Source: Reyranella sp.
GTDB taxonomy: Bacteria; Pseudomonadota; Alphaproteobacteria; Reyranellales; Reyranellaceae
Direction of reading: 5' to 3'
DNA length: 64,000 nucleotides
NCBI RefSeq assembly: GCF_004296935.1
Contig: NZ_SCVH01000083.1
Location: forward strand, 32,075-96,074
The position numbers and the translations under genes were made by a program. A model generated the notes under the pieces. The model did no database searches. It was not told the DNA's origin and worked only from the letters and a program-made list of their open reading frames with translations. Below, piece after piece: positions 15,715 through 23,908 of this stretch. Every line of letters begins with the position of its first letter. The first letter of the stretch is position 1.

Positions 15715-16500
15715 TCACCGAGCTTTTTCCGCCATGGAGAGCGCCAAGGCAAGCGCCGACATACCGACACGGGCGCCGAGCCGGTATGCGGCTTCGTTCA
15801 CCTCGGAAAGCATCCCCTGCGTGAGGGTCGAGTGGCCGTCGCCGATACGGGCCGTCAATGCGCCCACGGTGGCGCCCGCGATGCCGCCCTTGTCGAGGAT
15901 CGCGAGGCCAGCCACGCCCGCCTGTTCGAAGCCGAAGCCGGCATCGTTGAACAGCGCCAACGCCGGCCGGAATGCCGCCGCCGTTTCGCCCGCGGGCACG
16001 CCGCCATGGCTGCCGCTGGCCACCACCAGGCCACGGTCGCGGGCATCGGCAAGAGAGATGGAATCGACGCACATGATACGGTCCGATAGGGCGCGGCCCT
16101 CGGCCAGCGGCTCCGGCTTGCGGTGCGGCCACGGGGCCGCCTTCAGCCGTTCCACCGCTTCGGCGACACTCTGGCCGGCCTCGACGCCGCACGCTGCGGC
16201 CTGCTTGTTGGCGCGACTGATGACCCCACGACGCAACATGCTCTCGCCGTCGCCGATGCGAGCGCTCGAGGCGGCGACGGCGGCCATGGCCATGCCGTGC
16301 CGGTCGGCCCAGGCTAGCCCGCTCACGCCGGCCTCATCGAGGCCGATCCCGGCATCGTTGTGGATGGCGGCGCGGGCGCCGGCCTTGGCGGAAAGATAGG
16401 CGGCATAGACTGCGCCATGTGAGCCACCCACCAGGACGGCACCGTCCGTTTCAGGCGGGAGCTTGGTAACGCTGGGGACGACGACGAGGCCAATGCTCAT
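15715..16500 (-). CDS. Internally duplicated protein of unknown function
   Basis: A 261-residue protein made of two homologous halves: residues ~24-113 and ~161-254. Both contain GSHG (26-29 and 163-166), NDAGxGxxxAGVxGLA (48-63 and 185-200), ARIGDGxS (80-87 and 217-224) and a following xSxxN segment. No signal peptide or membrane helix is clear. Conservation of SHG, NDAG and ARIGDG in both repeats suggests two equivalent ligand or catalytic sites. I do not recognise the family and assign no function. It is the first gene of an operon with the biotin carrier and the YeiH exporter, and diverges from the DTW gene over a 38-base gap. Confidence 0.8.
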   Translation of the reverse strand: MSIGLVVVPSVTKLPPETDGAVLVGGSHGAVYAAYLSAKAGARAAIHNDAGIGLDEAGVSGLAWADRHGMAMAAVAASSARIGDGESMLRRGVISRANKQAAACGVEAGQSVAEAVERLKAAPWPHRKPEPLAEGRALSDRIMCVDSISLADARDRGLVVASGSHGGVPAGETAAAFRPALALFNDAGFGFEQAGVAGLAILDKGGIAGATVGALTARIGDGHSTLTQGMLSEVNEAAYRLGARVGMSALALALSMAEKAR

Positions 16501-16538
16501 GGCGACAGCTTATCGCCAAACGGTCTATATGTCCGGCC

Positions 16539-17144
16539 ATGCTGGATGCTGTACCGACTGTCGAAAACAAGGTGAGGGTGCTGATCCTGCAGCACCCGCA
16601 GGAACAGGATCACGCGCTGGGCACGGCGGGCCTGCTCGCGGCGACGCTTGCCCATGCCCGGCTCGCTGTCGGCCTGTCGTGGCGCAACCTCGGTCATGCG
16701 CTGGGAGAGCCGGCGGAGGTGCGGGACTGGGGCGTGCTCTATCTCGGCTCCGCTCATGCCGCTGGGCAGAGGCCGCTCGTGGCGGTCGATCGCAAGGGCG
16801 AAATGCTGCCCGACCAGGACGCGGCGCTTGCAGGTCTGAAGGGCCTGGTCGTGCTCGATGGCAACTGGGCGCAGGCCAAGGCTCTGTGGTGGCGCAACGC
16901 CTGGCTGACCAAGCTCCGCCGCTTCGTGGTCGTGCCCGATGGGCCGTCGCTTTACGGCAATCTGCGCAAGGAGGCGCGGCCGGACGCCGTCTCGACGCTC
17001 GAGGCGGTGGCCCTCGCCTTGTCGGCGGTCGAGACGGACAAGACGATACGCGAACGTCTCCTGGCGCCGTTCCGTGAACTGATCACAAAGGCCCGCGCCG
17101 CCGGCATCCAGGGCGGCAAACGGGATCGTCGGCGGCGTCGTTAG
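16539..17144 (+). CDS. DTW-domain protein (tRNA-uridine aminocarboxypropyltransferase-like)
   Basis: A 201-residue protein of the DTW family. The signature appears as VVLDGNWAQAKAL (~103-115; D-G-N-W in place of DGTW), preceded by LYLGSAHA and followed by RKEARPDAVSTLEAVALAL (~144-162), the conserved E...STLEA segment. DTW enzymes (TapT/TuaA in E. coli) transfer the 3-amino-3-carboxypropyl group from SAM to uridine in tRNA, forming acp3U. The N-terminal Cys-rich zinc site of some members is absent here. The C-terminus is a basic tail (GGKRDRRRRR) suited to RNA contact. It starts 16 bases before the IorA gene. Confidence 0.82.
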   Translation: MLDAVPTVENKVRVLILQHPQEQDHALGTAGLLAATLAHARLAVGLSWRNLGHALGEPAEVRDWGVLYLGSAHAAGQRPLVAVDRKGEMLPDQDAALAGLKGLVVLDGNWAQAKALWWRNAWLTKLRRFVVVPDGPSLYGNLRKEARPDAVSTLEAVALALSAVETDKTIRERLLAPFRELITKARAAGIQGGKRDRRRRR

Positions 17145-17160
17145 CCCCTATAATCCCGGC

Positions 17161-19311
17161 ATGTTGGATCAGCCGCAGCTTCCCGTCGCCCAACGCACCA
17201 ACCCGGAACGCTCCTTCACCGAGGAGGTGCGGTCGCTACGGCTGGGACAGGGCGATATTTTCCGCGGCGAGGGGATCCTGGCCGTCACAAAGGCGATCCT
17301 GCAGGCGGGCGTTGCCTATGTCGGCGGCTACCAGGGGGCGCCGGTGTCGCATCTGGTCGACGTGCTGGTCGAATCGCAGGACCTGCTCGACGAGCTTGGT
17401 GTCCATCTGGAAACCTGCACCAACGAATCCTCGGCAGCGGCGCTCTTGGGCGCCTCGATCAACTACCCGATCCGCGGCTGCGTCACCTGGAAGTCGATCG
17501 TCGGCACCAACGTGGCCGCCGATGCGCTCTCCAATCTTGCCTCGCCCGGCGTGATCGGCGGTGCGTTGATCGTGGTCGGCGAGGACTATGGCGAGGGGGC
17601 GTCGGTCATCCAGGAACGCGCCCATGCCTACGCGCTGAAATCGTCGCTCTGGCTCATGGATCCCCGGCCGTCGCTGCCGACCATCGTGCGCTGCACGGAG
17701 ATGGCGTTCGAATTGTCGGAAGCCACCAATACGCCGGTGATGATGGAGCTGCGTATCCGCGCCTGCCACGTCACGGGCGAGTTCGTGGCCAAGGACAACA
17801 AGCCGCCGGCCATCTCGCGCAACCATCGCCTCGCCGATCCGGCCGCACACAATTACGACCGCATTTCTCATCCGCCGTCGACCTATGCGCACGAGAAGAT
17901 CAAGGTCGAGGTCCGCCAGCCCGCCGCCGAGCGCTTCATCGTCGAGCATGGGCTCAACGAATTCCTGCCCGGCGAGCGCTCCGATCTCGGAATCATCGTG
18001 CAGGGCGGTATCACCAACGTTCTGGTGCGCGGCCTCGACCGGCTGGAGCTCGAAAGCCGGGTACCGACCCTGGTGCTGAACGTCACCCATCCGCTGGTGC
18101 CCGACCAGATCGCCGATTTCTGCCGCGGTAAGCGGGCCGTGCTGATCGTCGAGGAGGGCGCGCCCGACTATATCGAGCAGGCGATACACGCCATCCTGCG
18201 CAAGCGCGACATCGACACCAAACTCTACGGCAAGGACGTACTGCCGATGGCCGGCGAGTATACCGCCGAGGTGGTAACGGAAGGCCTGCTGAAGTTCTTT
18301 GCCCTGTCGGCCAACGACATCGATCTCAGCAAACCGCGCGAGCGCTTCGAGGCGGCGCGGGCCGGGCGCGCCGAGGCCCAGCGCCTGCTGGGCGGGCCGC
18401 TGCCGCTCAGGCCGCCTGGCTTCTGCGTTGGCTGCCCGGAAAGGCCGGTATTCTCGGCGATCAAGCTGCTCGAGCGCGAAGTGGGCAAGGTCCACATGTC
18501 GAGCGACATCGGCTGCCACTCCTTCGCGACCCTGGCGCCGTTCAACCTCGGCAATTCCATCCTGGGATTCGGCATGTCGCTCGCTGCCGCCGGCGCGGTG
18601 GCGCCGATCATGGAACGTCGCACCATTTCGGTCATGGGTGATGGCGGGTTCTGGCACAACGGTCTCCTGAGCGGCGTCGCCTCGGCGATGTTCAACCGCG
18701 GCGATCGCGTCCTGGTCATCATGCAGAACGGCTACACCTCGGCCACCGGCGCGCAGTTCATTCCCAATACGGCGGGTAACCGCCGCGACGGCGAGACGAC
18801 GTCTGATATCGCGGCCACACTCAAGGCCATGGGCGTAAAATGGCTACGCACCATCCGCACCTACAATGTCGCCACCATGCTCGGCACCCTGCGCGAGGCG
18901 ATGAACACTAGCGACAAAGGCCTCAAGGTCATCGTCGCCGACGGCGAATGCCAGCTGGCGCGCCAGCGCCGCATCCGGCCTGAGATCGCGGCCCAGCTCA
19001 AGCGCGGCGAGCGGGTGGTGCGTACACGCTACGGCGTCGACGACGAGGTCTGTACCGGCGACCATTCCTGCATCCGTCTTTCCGGTTGTCCCTCGCTGGT
19101 GGTGAAGCCCAGTCCCGATCCGTTGCGCTCCGATCCGGTGGCGCACGTCAACAACGGCTGCGTCGGCTGCGGCCTCTGTGGCGAGGTTGCCGATGCCGCC
19201 GTGCTTTGTCCGTCCTTCTACAAGGCCGACATCGTGCAGAACGCGACCTGGTGGGACCGCCTGAAATGGCGCGTGCGCACGAGAGTCATCGGAGCGATGG
19301 CGGGTGCCTGA
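17161..19311 (+). CDS. iorA: Indolepyruvate ferredoxin oxidoreductase subunit alpha
   Basis: A 716-residue thiamine-diphosphate enzyme subunit. The N-terminal PYR-type domain holds CTNESSAAALLGASI (~83-97) with the TPP-activating Glu. CVGCPERPVF (~422) begins the TPP-binding domain, whose motif GDGGFWHNG (~494) runs to QNGY (~522). The C-terminus is ferredoxin-like: CTGDHSCIRLSGC (~631) and CVGCGLC...LCP (~667) supply ligands for two 4Fe-4S clusters. It oxidatively decarboxylates indolepyruvate or other arylpyruvates to the aryl-acetyl-CoA, passing electrons to ferredoxin. It is the head of an overlapping operon with the subunit beta (19843) and two thioesterases. The stop overlaps the next start by 8 bases. 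Confidence 0.93.
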   Translation: MLDQPQLPVAQRTNPERSFTEEVRSLRLGQGDIFRGEGILAVTKAILQAGVAYVGGYQGAPVSHLVDVLVESQDLLDELGVHLETCTNESSAAALLGASINYPIRGCVTWKSIVGTNVAADALSNLASPGVIGGALIVVGEDYGEGASVIQERAHAYALKSSLWLMDPRPSLPTIVRCTEMAFELSEATNTPVMMELRIRACHVTGEFVAKDNKPPAISRNHRLADPAAHNYDRISHPPSTYAHEKIKVEVRQPAAERFIVEHGLNEFLPGERSDLGIIVQGGITNVLVRGLDRLELESRVPTLVLNVTHPLVPDQIADFCRGKRAVLIVEEGAPDYIEQAIHAILRKRDIDTKLYGKDVLPMAGEYTAEVVTEGLLKFFALSANDIDLSKPRERFEAARAGRAEAQRLLGGPLPLRPPGFCVGCPERPVFSAIKLLEREVGKVHMSSDIGCHSFATLAPFNLGNSILGFGMSLAAAGAVAPIMERRTISVMGDGGFWHNGLLSGVASAMFNRGDRVLVIMQNGYTSATGAQFIPNTAGNRRDGETTSDIAATLKAMGVKWLRTIRTYNVATMLGTLREAMNTSDKGLKVIVADGECQLARQRRIRPEIAAQLKRGERVVRTRYGVDDEVCTGDHSCIRLSGCPSLVVKPSPDPLRSDPVAHVNNGCVGCGLCGEVADAAVLCPSFYKADIVQNATWWDRLKWRVRTRVIGAMAGA

Positions 19312-19846
19312 TCCGATCGTCTTCTGTGGCGGTGTTGCGGGCGCTTGGAACGTCGTGCGGCAGACTGCCGAGCGCGGCGCACCGCTCGAGTCCGTTGCGC
19401 GGGTCGACAAGAGTACGCGACCGGCCGCCGACGCGGTGTGGGTGCTGGCGGGCGTGACAAGCAATCTTCGTTATACGCATTCGACCGAAAAGCGGGTGCT
19501 AGATGCCACGCCGTCGGTTCTCGGGCGTCCTTCGGCCAGGCGGGCGGCGCTGATTCCGATCACCAAGTCGGCGGCGTGGTGGGCGCTGGCGCAGGACGAG
19601 CGTCGCGCTGTTCTGGAGGAACAGTCCCGGCATATTGCGATCGGCAGCGAGTATCTCGCTGCCATCTCGCGTCAGCTCGTGCATTGTCGCGATCAGCCCG
19701 GCGCGATCTTCGATTTTCTCACTTGGTTCGAGTTCGCGGCAACAGACGAGGTGCTGTTCGACGAACTGCTGGCCAAGCTTCGTGCCTCCGCGGAATGGCG
19801 TTTCGTCGAGCGCGAGGTCGATATTCGACTGGAGAAAGCCGCATGA
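19304..19846 (+). CDS. Chlorite dismutase family heme-binding-type protein
   Basis: A 180-residue protein with the C-terminal pattern of the chlorite dismutase/HemQ superfamily: ALIPITKSAAWW (~82-93), YLAAISRQLVHCRD (~117-130) with His127 as the likely proximal heme ligand, FDFLTWFEF (~136-144) and RFVEREVDIRL (~166-176). It resembles the short Cld forms rather than HemQ. Whether it binds heme or degrades chlorite is unproven; the family also includes plain peroxidases. It starts with GTG inside the iorA end and its TGA overlaps the iorB ATG, so it sits between the two subunit genes of one oxidoreductase, which implies a role tied to that enzyme. Confidence 0.8.
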   Translation: MPDPIVFCGGVAGAWNVVRQTAERGAPLESVARVDKSTRPAADAVWVLAGVTSNLRYTHSTEKRVLDATPSVLGRPSARRAALIPITKSAAWWALAQDERRAVLEEQSRHIAIGSEYLAAISRQLVHCRDQPGAIFDFLTWFEFAATDEVLFDELLAKLRASAEWRFVEREVDIRLEKAA

Positions 19847-21348
19847 GCCGGCCCGTCACGATCCTCATCGGCGCACTGGGCGGCGATGGCGGCGGCGTGC
19901 TGTGCGACTGGATCGTGGCCGCGGCCCAGAGCCAGGGACTAGGCGTGCAGGCGACGCAGATCCCGGGTGTGGCGCAGCGTACCGGCGCCACGACCTATTA
20001 TCTTGAAGTCATGCCTGCCCCGGGTCCGCAGGCCTCGGTGCTGGCGCTCAATCCGGCGATCGGCGAAGTCGATGTGGCGCTGGCCACCGAGTTGCTGGAA
20101 GCCGGCCGCATGATCTTCAACGGTTTCGTGACGCCTGAGCGCACGACCCTGATCGCCTCGACCCACCGCGTGCTGGCCATCGGTGAGCGCATGGCGATGG
20201 GCGACGGCAGCTTCGACGTCGGCCGCCTGCTGCGGGCGGTGAAGGAACGCAGCAAGGCGCAGATCCTGTTCGACATGGACCAGGCGGCCGAGGAATCCGG
20301 CGGCGTCATCAACGCCGTGCTGCTGGGCGCGCTGGCGGGTTCGGGCCGGCTGCCGATTCCCGACGCGGCCTTCGAGGCGGCGATCCGCCATGCCGGCAAG
20401 TCCGTCGATACCAATCTCGCCGCCTTCGCCTTCGGCCGCGGCCACGCACGCGGCGAATTGGAGCAGGCGGTGCGCGAGCATCGCAAGCGCCAGGCCGCGG
20501 GGCAGGGCGTCGAGGATCTGATCGAGCGGGCACGTCGGGCCTATCCGACCACCAGCCTCGACGCGGTGGAAGAGGGCATCCGGCGCCTCGCGGCCTATCA
20601 GGATCGGACTTACGCCGCGCTCTATCTCGATCGGCTCGATACCGTGCAGGCGCTGGGTTCGGCCGAACTGCTGCGCGAGACGGCGCGGCATCTCGCCGTC
20701 CGCATGTCGTTCGAGGATGTGATCCGCGTTGCCCAGGCCAAGACCTCGGCCGAGCGTATTGGGCGCGTGCGGAGCGAGGTTCGTGCGAAAGAGCATGAAC
20801 CTTTGGAGATCACCGAGCATTTCAAGCCGGGGATCGAGGAGATCTGCGCCATGCTTCCGCCGTCGCTGGCACGGCGCATCCTCGCCTGGGCCGAGCGCAC
20901 CGGTCGGCTGGGCAAGGTCTATCTCTCGATGCATGTGCGCACGACGACGATCTGGGGGTTCGCAAGGCTGCGATTCCTGGCGTCGCTACGCTGGTGGCGG
21001 CCGCGCAGCTTCCGCTTCGTCGAGGAACAGGCCGAGATCGAAAGCTGGCTCGCCTCGATCCGCGCGGCGGCGCCGCTCAGCATCGATCTGGCACGCGAGA
21101 TCGCGGAGTCGGCACGTCTGATCAAGGGCTATGGCGACACCTATAAGCGCGGCCTGCAGAACTATCACCGGATCGCCAATGAGGTGATCGCGCCTGCGCT
21201 CGCCGGGCGCATGGCGCCGCGGGCCGCTGCCGATGCGGTGGCCAATGCGCGCGTGGCGGCCTTGGCCGATCCCGAGGGCGAGTCACTGTCGAGGACGCTG
21301 GCGGCCATCGCTTCGGTGTCTCTTCCGTTGCGGAACGCCGCGGAATGA
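19843..21348 (+). CDS. Indolepyruvate oxidoreductase subunit beta family protein (long form)
   Basis: A 501-residue protein. Residues ~5-190 are the pyruvate-ferredoxin-oxidoreductase gamma domain: GALGGDGGGVLCDWIV (~9-24) and QIPGVAQRTGATTYYLEV (~41-58). The remaining ~300 residues form a helical extension found in the long IorB proteins of proteobacteria, including MSFEDVIRVAQAK and KGYGDTYKRGLQNY. With IorA it forms the arylpyruvate-oxidising complex. The start ATG overlaps the previous TGA (ATGA); the frame is open further upstream, but that part lies over the Cld-like gene and is Arg-rich. Its own stop overlaps the PaaI-type thioesterase start, again as ATGA. Confidence 0.88.
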   Translation: MSRPVTILIGALGGDGGGVLCDWIVAAAQSQGLGVQATQIPGVAQRTGATTYYLEVMPAPGPQASVLALNPAIGEVDVALATELLEAGRMIFNGFVTPERTTLIASTHRVLAIGERMAMGDGSFDVGRLLRAVKERSKAQILFDMDQAAEESGGVINAVLLGALAGSGRLPIPDAAFEAAIRHAGKSVDTNLAAFAFGRGHARGELEQAVREHRKRQAAGQGVEDLIERARRAYPTTSLDAVEEGIRRLAAYQDRTYAALYLDRLDTVQALGSAELLRETARHLAVRMSFEDVIRVAQAKTSAERIGRVRSEVRAKEHEPLEITEHFKPGIEEICAMLPPSLARRILAWAERTGRLGKVYLSMHVRTTTIWGFARLRFLASLRWWRPRSFRFVEEQAEIESWLASIRAAAPLSIDLAREIAESARLIKGYGDTYKRGLQNYHRIANEVIAPALAGRMAPRAAADAVANARVAALADPEGESLSRTLAAIASVSLPLRNAAE

Positions 21349-21752
21349 CCAAGTTCGACGCCCTTGCCCTCGCCGGACGGGACACCTTCACGCGCGACCT
21401 CGGCATCGAGGTGGTCGAAGTGGGGCAAGGCCGGGCCGTCACCCGGGTCCGCGTCGAGCAACGTCACGTCAACTTCAACGGCATCTGCCACGGCGGGCTC
21501 ACTTTCACCCTGGCCGATGCCGCCTTTGGCTATGCCTGCAATTCGCATGGCATCAAGTCGGCCGGCGTCGATGTCCACATGATGTACAACACCGCGGCGC
21601 GGGTGGGCGACGTACTCACCGCCACCGCCGTCGAGATCGCGCGTTCGGCCAAACTCTCCAACTACCGCATCGATGTCGTCCGTGCCGACGGCACGCTGAT
21701 CGCCGGCATGTCGGGCACGGCCTTCATCACCGGCAAGCCGGCAGCGGCCTAG
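21345..21752 (+). CDS. PaaI-type hotdog thioesterase
   Basis: A 135-residue hotdog protein. The family motif NFNGICHGGLTFTLADAAFG (~41-60) carries the Asn/His/Gly and catalytic Asp of PaaI phenylacetyl-CoA thioesterases, which salvage CoA from aryl-acetyl-CoA thioesters in the cytosol. The position right after the indolepyruvate oxidoreductase genes fits this, since that enzyme makes aryl-acetyl-CoA. ATG overlaps the iorB-like stop, so translation is coupled. The next gene is a second, different thioesterase only 4 bases downstream. Confidence 0.88.
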   Translation: MTKFDALALAGRDTFTRDLGIEVVEVGQGRAVTRVRVEQRHVNFNGICHGGLTFTLADAAFGYACNSHGIKSAGVDVHMMYNTAARVGDVLTATAVEIARSAKLSNYRIDVVRADGTLIAGMSGTAFITGKPAAA

Positions 21753-21756
21753 GTGC

Positions 21757-22179
21757 ATGACTCTCAAGAGCAGCCATACCGTCATCGTCGAGTGGGGCGA
21801 CTGCGATCCCGCCGGCATCGTCTACTATCCCGCCTACTTCCGCTGGTTTGACCAGGCGACCTATCGCCTGTTCCTGGCCGCCGGCCTCAAGCGCGACGAC
21901 ATCACCAGCGGCCAGTGGAAAGAGGGCACGCCGCTGGTTCATGCCGAATGCTCCTTCAAGCGCGCCTCACAGACCGGCGAGACGCTCGTCGTCGAAAGCC
22001 ACGTCGCGAAGTTCGGCCGCAGCTCTTTTACGATCAGCCACGTCTTCCGCGACGCCACCGGCGAGATCGCCGCCGAAGGCACGGAGACGCGCATCTGGGC
22101 GCGCAAGGACGGCGACGCCCGCTCGCTGAAGGCGATCGCCATCCCCGAGGATGTGAAGCAGCGGCTGGGCAGCCCCTAG
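21757..22179 (+). CDS. 4-hydroxybenzoyl-CoA thioesterase family acyl-CoA thioesterase
   Basis: A 140-residue hotdog enzyme. EWGDCDPAGIVYYPAYFRWF (~12-31) is the Pseudomonas-type 4HBT signature with the nucleophilic Asp in DPAG. The C-terminal EGTETRIWA strand is also typical. These enzymes release aryl carboxylates from aryl-CoA. It is the last gene of the iorA operon and offers a second route to hydrolyse aryl-acetyl-CoA or a ring-hydroxylated product. It converges on the GMC oxidoreductase gene with 7 bases between the stops. Confidence 0.88.
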   Translation: MTLKSSHTVIVEWGDCDPAGIVYYPAYFRWFDQATYRLFLAAGLKRDDITSGQWKEGTPLVHAECSFKRASQTGETLVVESHVAKFGRSSFTISHVFRDATGEIAAEGTETRIWARKDGDARSLKAIAIPEDVKQRLGSP

Positions 22180-22186
22180 CGACGAA

Positions 22187-23782
22187 CTACGCCGCCGCCT
22201 TCAGGATATCCGCCATCTTCTCGCCCACCATGATCGAGGGCGCATTGGTGTTGCCCGAGGGCATGGTCGGGAAGATCGAGGCGTCAGCCACACGCAGGCC
22301 CTCGATACCGTGCACCTTGAGCTTGTCGTCGACCACGGTGTTCTGTCCCGCCGGCCCCATGCGGCAGGTGCCGATCGGGTGGTAGGCGGTCTGCGAGTTG
22401 TTGCGGATCCAGGTCAGGATCTCTTCGTCGCTCTTCACCGATGAACCAGGCGAAAATTCGGCGTCGCGATAGGCATCCATCGGCGCCGCGTCGACGATCT
22501 TCCGCATCATGCGGAAGCCGCCCACCATCGCATCCTGGTCGATCTTGTCGGCCAGGAAGTTGAAGCGGATGGCCGGCTGCGCCTTGGGGTCGGCCGAGCG
22601 GATGTGGATGGAGCCCAGGCTCTCGGGCCGGAGCTGGTAGCAGGCAATCGTCATCGACGGGAAGTCCTGCAGCTTGCGGGTCTTCGGATCCTTGATCGAG
22701 TAGGGCACGAGATGCATCTGCACGTCGGGCGTCGCCAGTTCCGGCCGCGTCTTGAGGAAGGCCAGCAGCGGTGCCGAGGGCAGGCTCATGAAGCCACCGC
22801 CGGTGGCGAGATACTTCATCATCTGGGTGACGGCGCCCAGGCCGCGCGCCATGTGGTTGTAGGAGACGTTGGCCACCTTCAGGCGCCAGATGATGCGGGC
22901 GTTGATGTGGTCGCGGAAATTCTCGCCCACCGCCTTCAGCTCGTGCTTCACCTCGATGCCGTGCTGCCGGAGCAGCTCCGGCTGGCCGATGCCCGAGAGT
23001 TCCAGGATCTGTGGCGAGGCGACGCCGCCGGCCGACAGGATGGTCTCGCGTCCCTTGGCTTGGACCACCTTGCCGTCCTTCTCGTACTCCACGCCCGTGC
23101 AGCGCTTGCCGTCCAGCAGCACGCGGAGCGTCATGGCGTTGGTGACGACATGCAGGTTCGGCCGCTTCATCGCCGGTTCGATGTAGCAATGGGCGACGCT
23201 CATGCGACGACCCTTGTAGATCGAGGTCTGCGTCTTCACGACGCCTTCCTGGTCCTCGCTGTTGTAGTCGGGATTGAGCTTGAATCCGGCTGCCTTCGAG
23301 GCTGCGAACAGCGCGTCGTAGAGCGGATTCTGATCGGGCACGGTCGAGACCTTCAGCGGTCCGCCGGTGCCGCGGCCGTTCGAGCCGTCGCCGTCGACGA
23401 AATTCTCGATACGGGTGAACAGCGGCGCCACTTCGCGCCAGCTCCAGCCGCGGTTGCCCATCTGCGCCCAGGTGTCGAAATCGAGCGGCTGGCCACGCAC
23501 CCAGACCAGCCCGTTGATCGAGCTGGAGCCGCCCAAGAGCTTGCCACGCGGCACCGGAATGACGCGGTTGGCCGTGTTGGGTTCGGGCTCGGACTGGTAG
23601 AGCCAGTTGGCCGCCGGGTTGTCGATCAGCAGGCCGAAGGAGAGCGGCATGCGCGTATAGGGATGGCTGGCGGCACCGGCCTCCAGCAACAGGACCTTGG
23701 TCGCCGGATTTTCTGAGAGCCGTGCGGCCAGTGTGCCGCCCGCCGAGCCCGCGCCCACGATGATGTAGTCGTACTGGTCCAT
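22187..23782 (-). CDS. GMC family FAD oxidoreductase (choline dehydrogenase-like)
   Basis: A 531-residue flavoenzyme. The FAD-binding motif is VGAGSAGGTLAARLSE (~9-24) with LLLEAG following. The GMC signature 1 region includes PRGKLLGGSSSINGLVWVRG (~77-96), and signature 2 is SAGGVASPQILELSGIG (~247-263). The catalytic His is in TAYHPIGTCRMG (~467). Family members oxidise alcohols (choline, polyethylene glycol, long-chain alcohols). ATG 23782 was chosen because the beta-alpha-beta dinucleotide fold starts there. A paralogue lies at 60270-61877. The ribosome site is flanked by an inverted repeat (23785-23815). Confidence 0.92.
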   Translation of the reverse strand: MDQYDYIIVGAGSAGGTLAARLSENPATKVLLLEAGAASHPYTRMPLSFGLLIDNPAANWLYQSEPEPNTANRVIPVPRGKLLGGSSSINGLVWVRGQPLDFDTWAQMGNRGWSWREVAPLFTRIENFVDGDGSNGRGTGGPLKVSTVPDQNPLYDALFAASKAAGFKLNPDYNSEDQEGVVKTQTSIYKGRRMSVAHCYIEPAMKRPNLHVVTNAMTLRVLLDGKRCTGVEYEKDGKVVQAKGRETILSAGGVASPQILELSGIGQPELLRQHGIEVKHELKAVGENFRDHINARIIWRLKVANVSYNHMARGLGAVTQMMKYLATGGGFMSLPSAPLLAFLKTRPELATPDVQMHLVPYSIKDPKTRKLQDFPSMTIACYQLRPESLGSIHIRSADPKAQPAIRFNFLADKIDQDAMVGGFRMMRKIVDAAPMDAYRDAEFSPGSSVKSDEEILTWIRNNSQTAYHPIGTCRMGPAGQNTVVDDKLKVHGIEGLRVADASIFPTMPSGNTNAPSIMVGEKMADILKAAA

Positions 23783-23784
23783 GC

Positions 23785-23815
23785 CTGATACCTCCCCCGG
23801 AGCGGCGAGTATCAG
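23785..23815 (-). promoter_or_regulatory. Inverted repeat enclosing the ribosome binding site of the GMC gene
   Basis: CTGATAC (23785-23791) and GTATCAG (23809-23815) are perfect 7-bp arms. Read on the minus strand, the purine-rich GGGGGAGG lies in the loop and the ATG follows 2 bases after the second arm. It could be an operator or an RNA hairpin affecting translation start. Confidence 0.4.
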
Positions 23816-23908
23816 CGATCTGTCTGGGTCACGACAAGGGCTGGCCGTTGGACGTGGGCGGCAGCGCTCGGTAGGAACAGCGAAATATAGAAAACGACGG
23901 GGGCAGTG

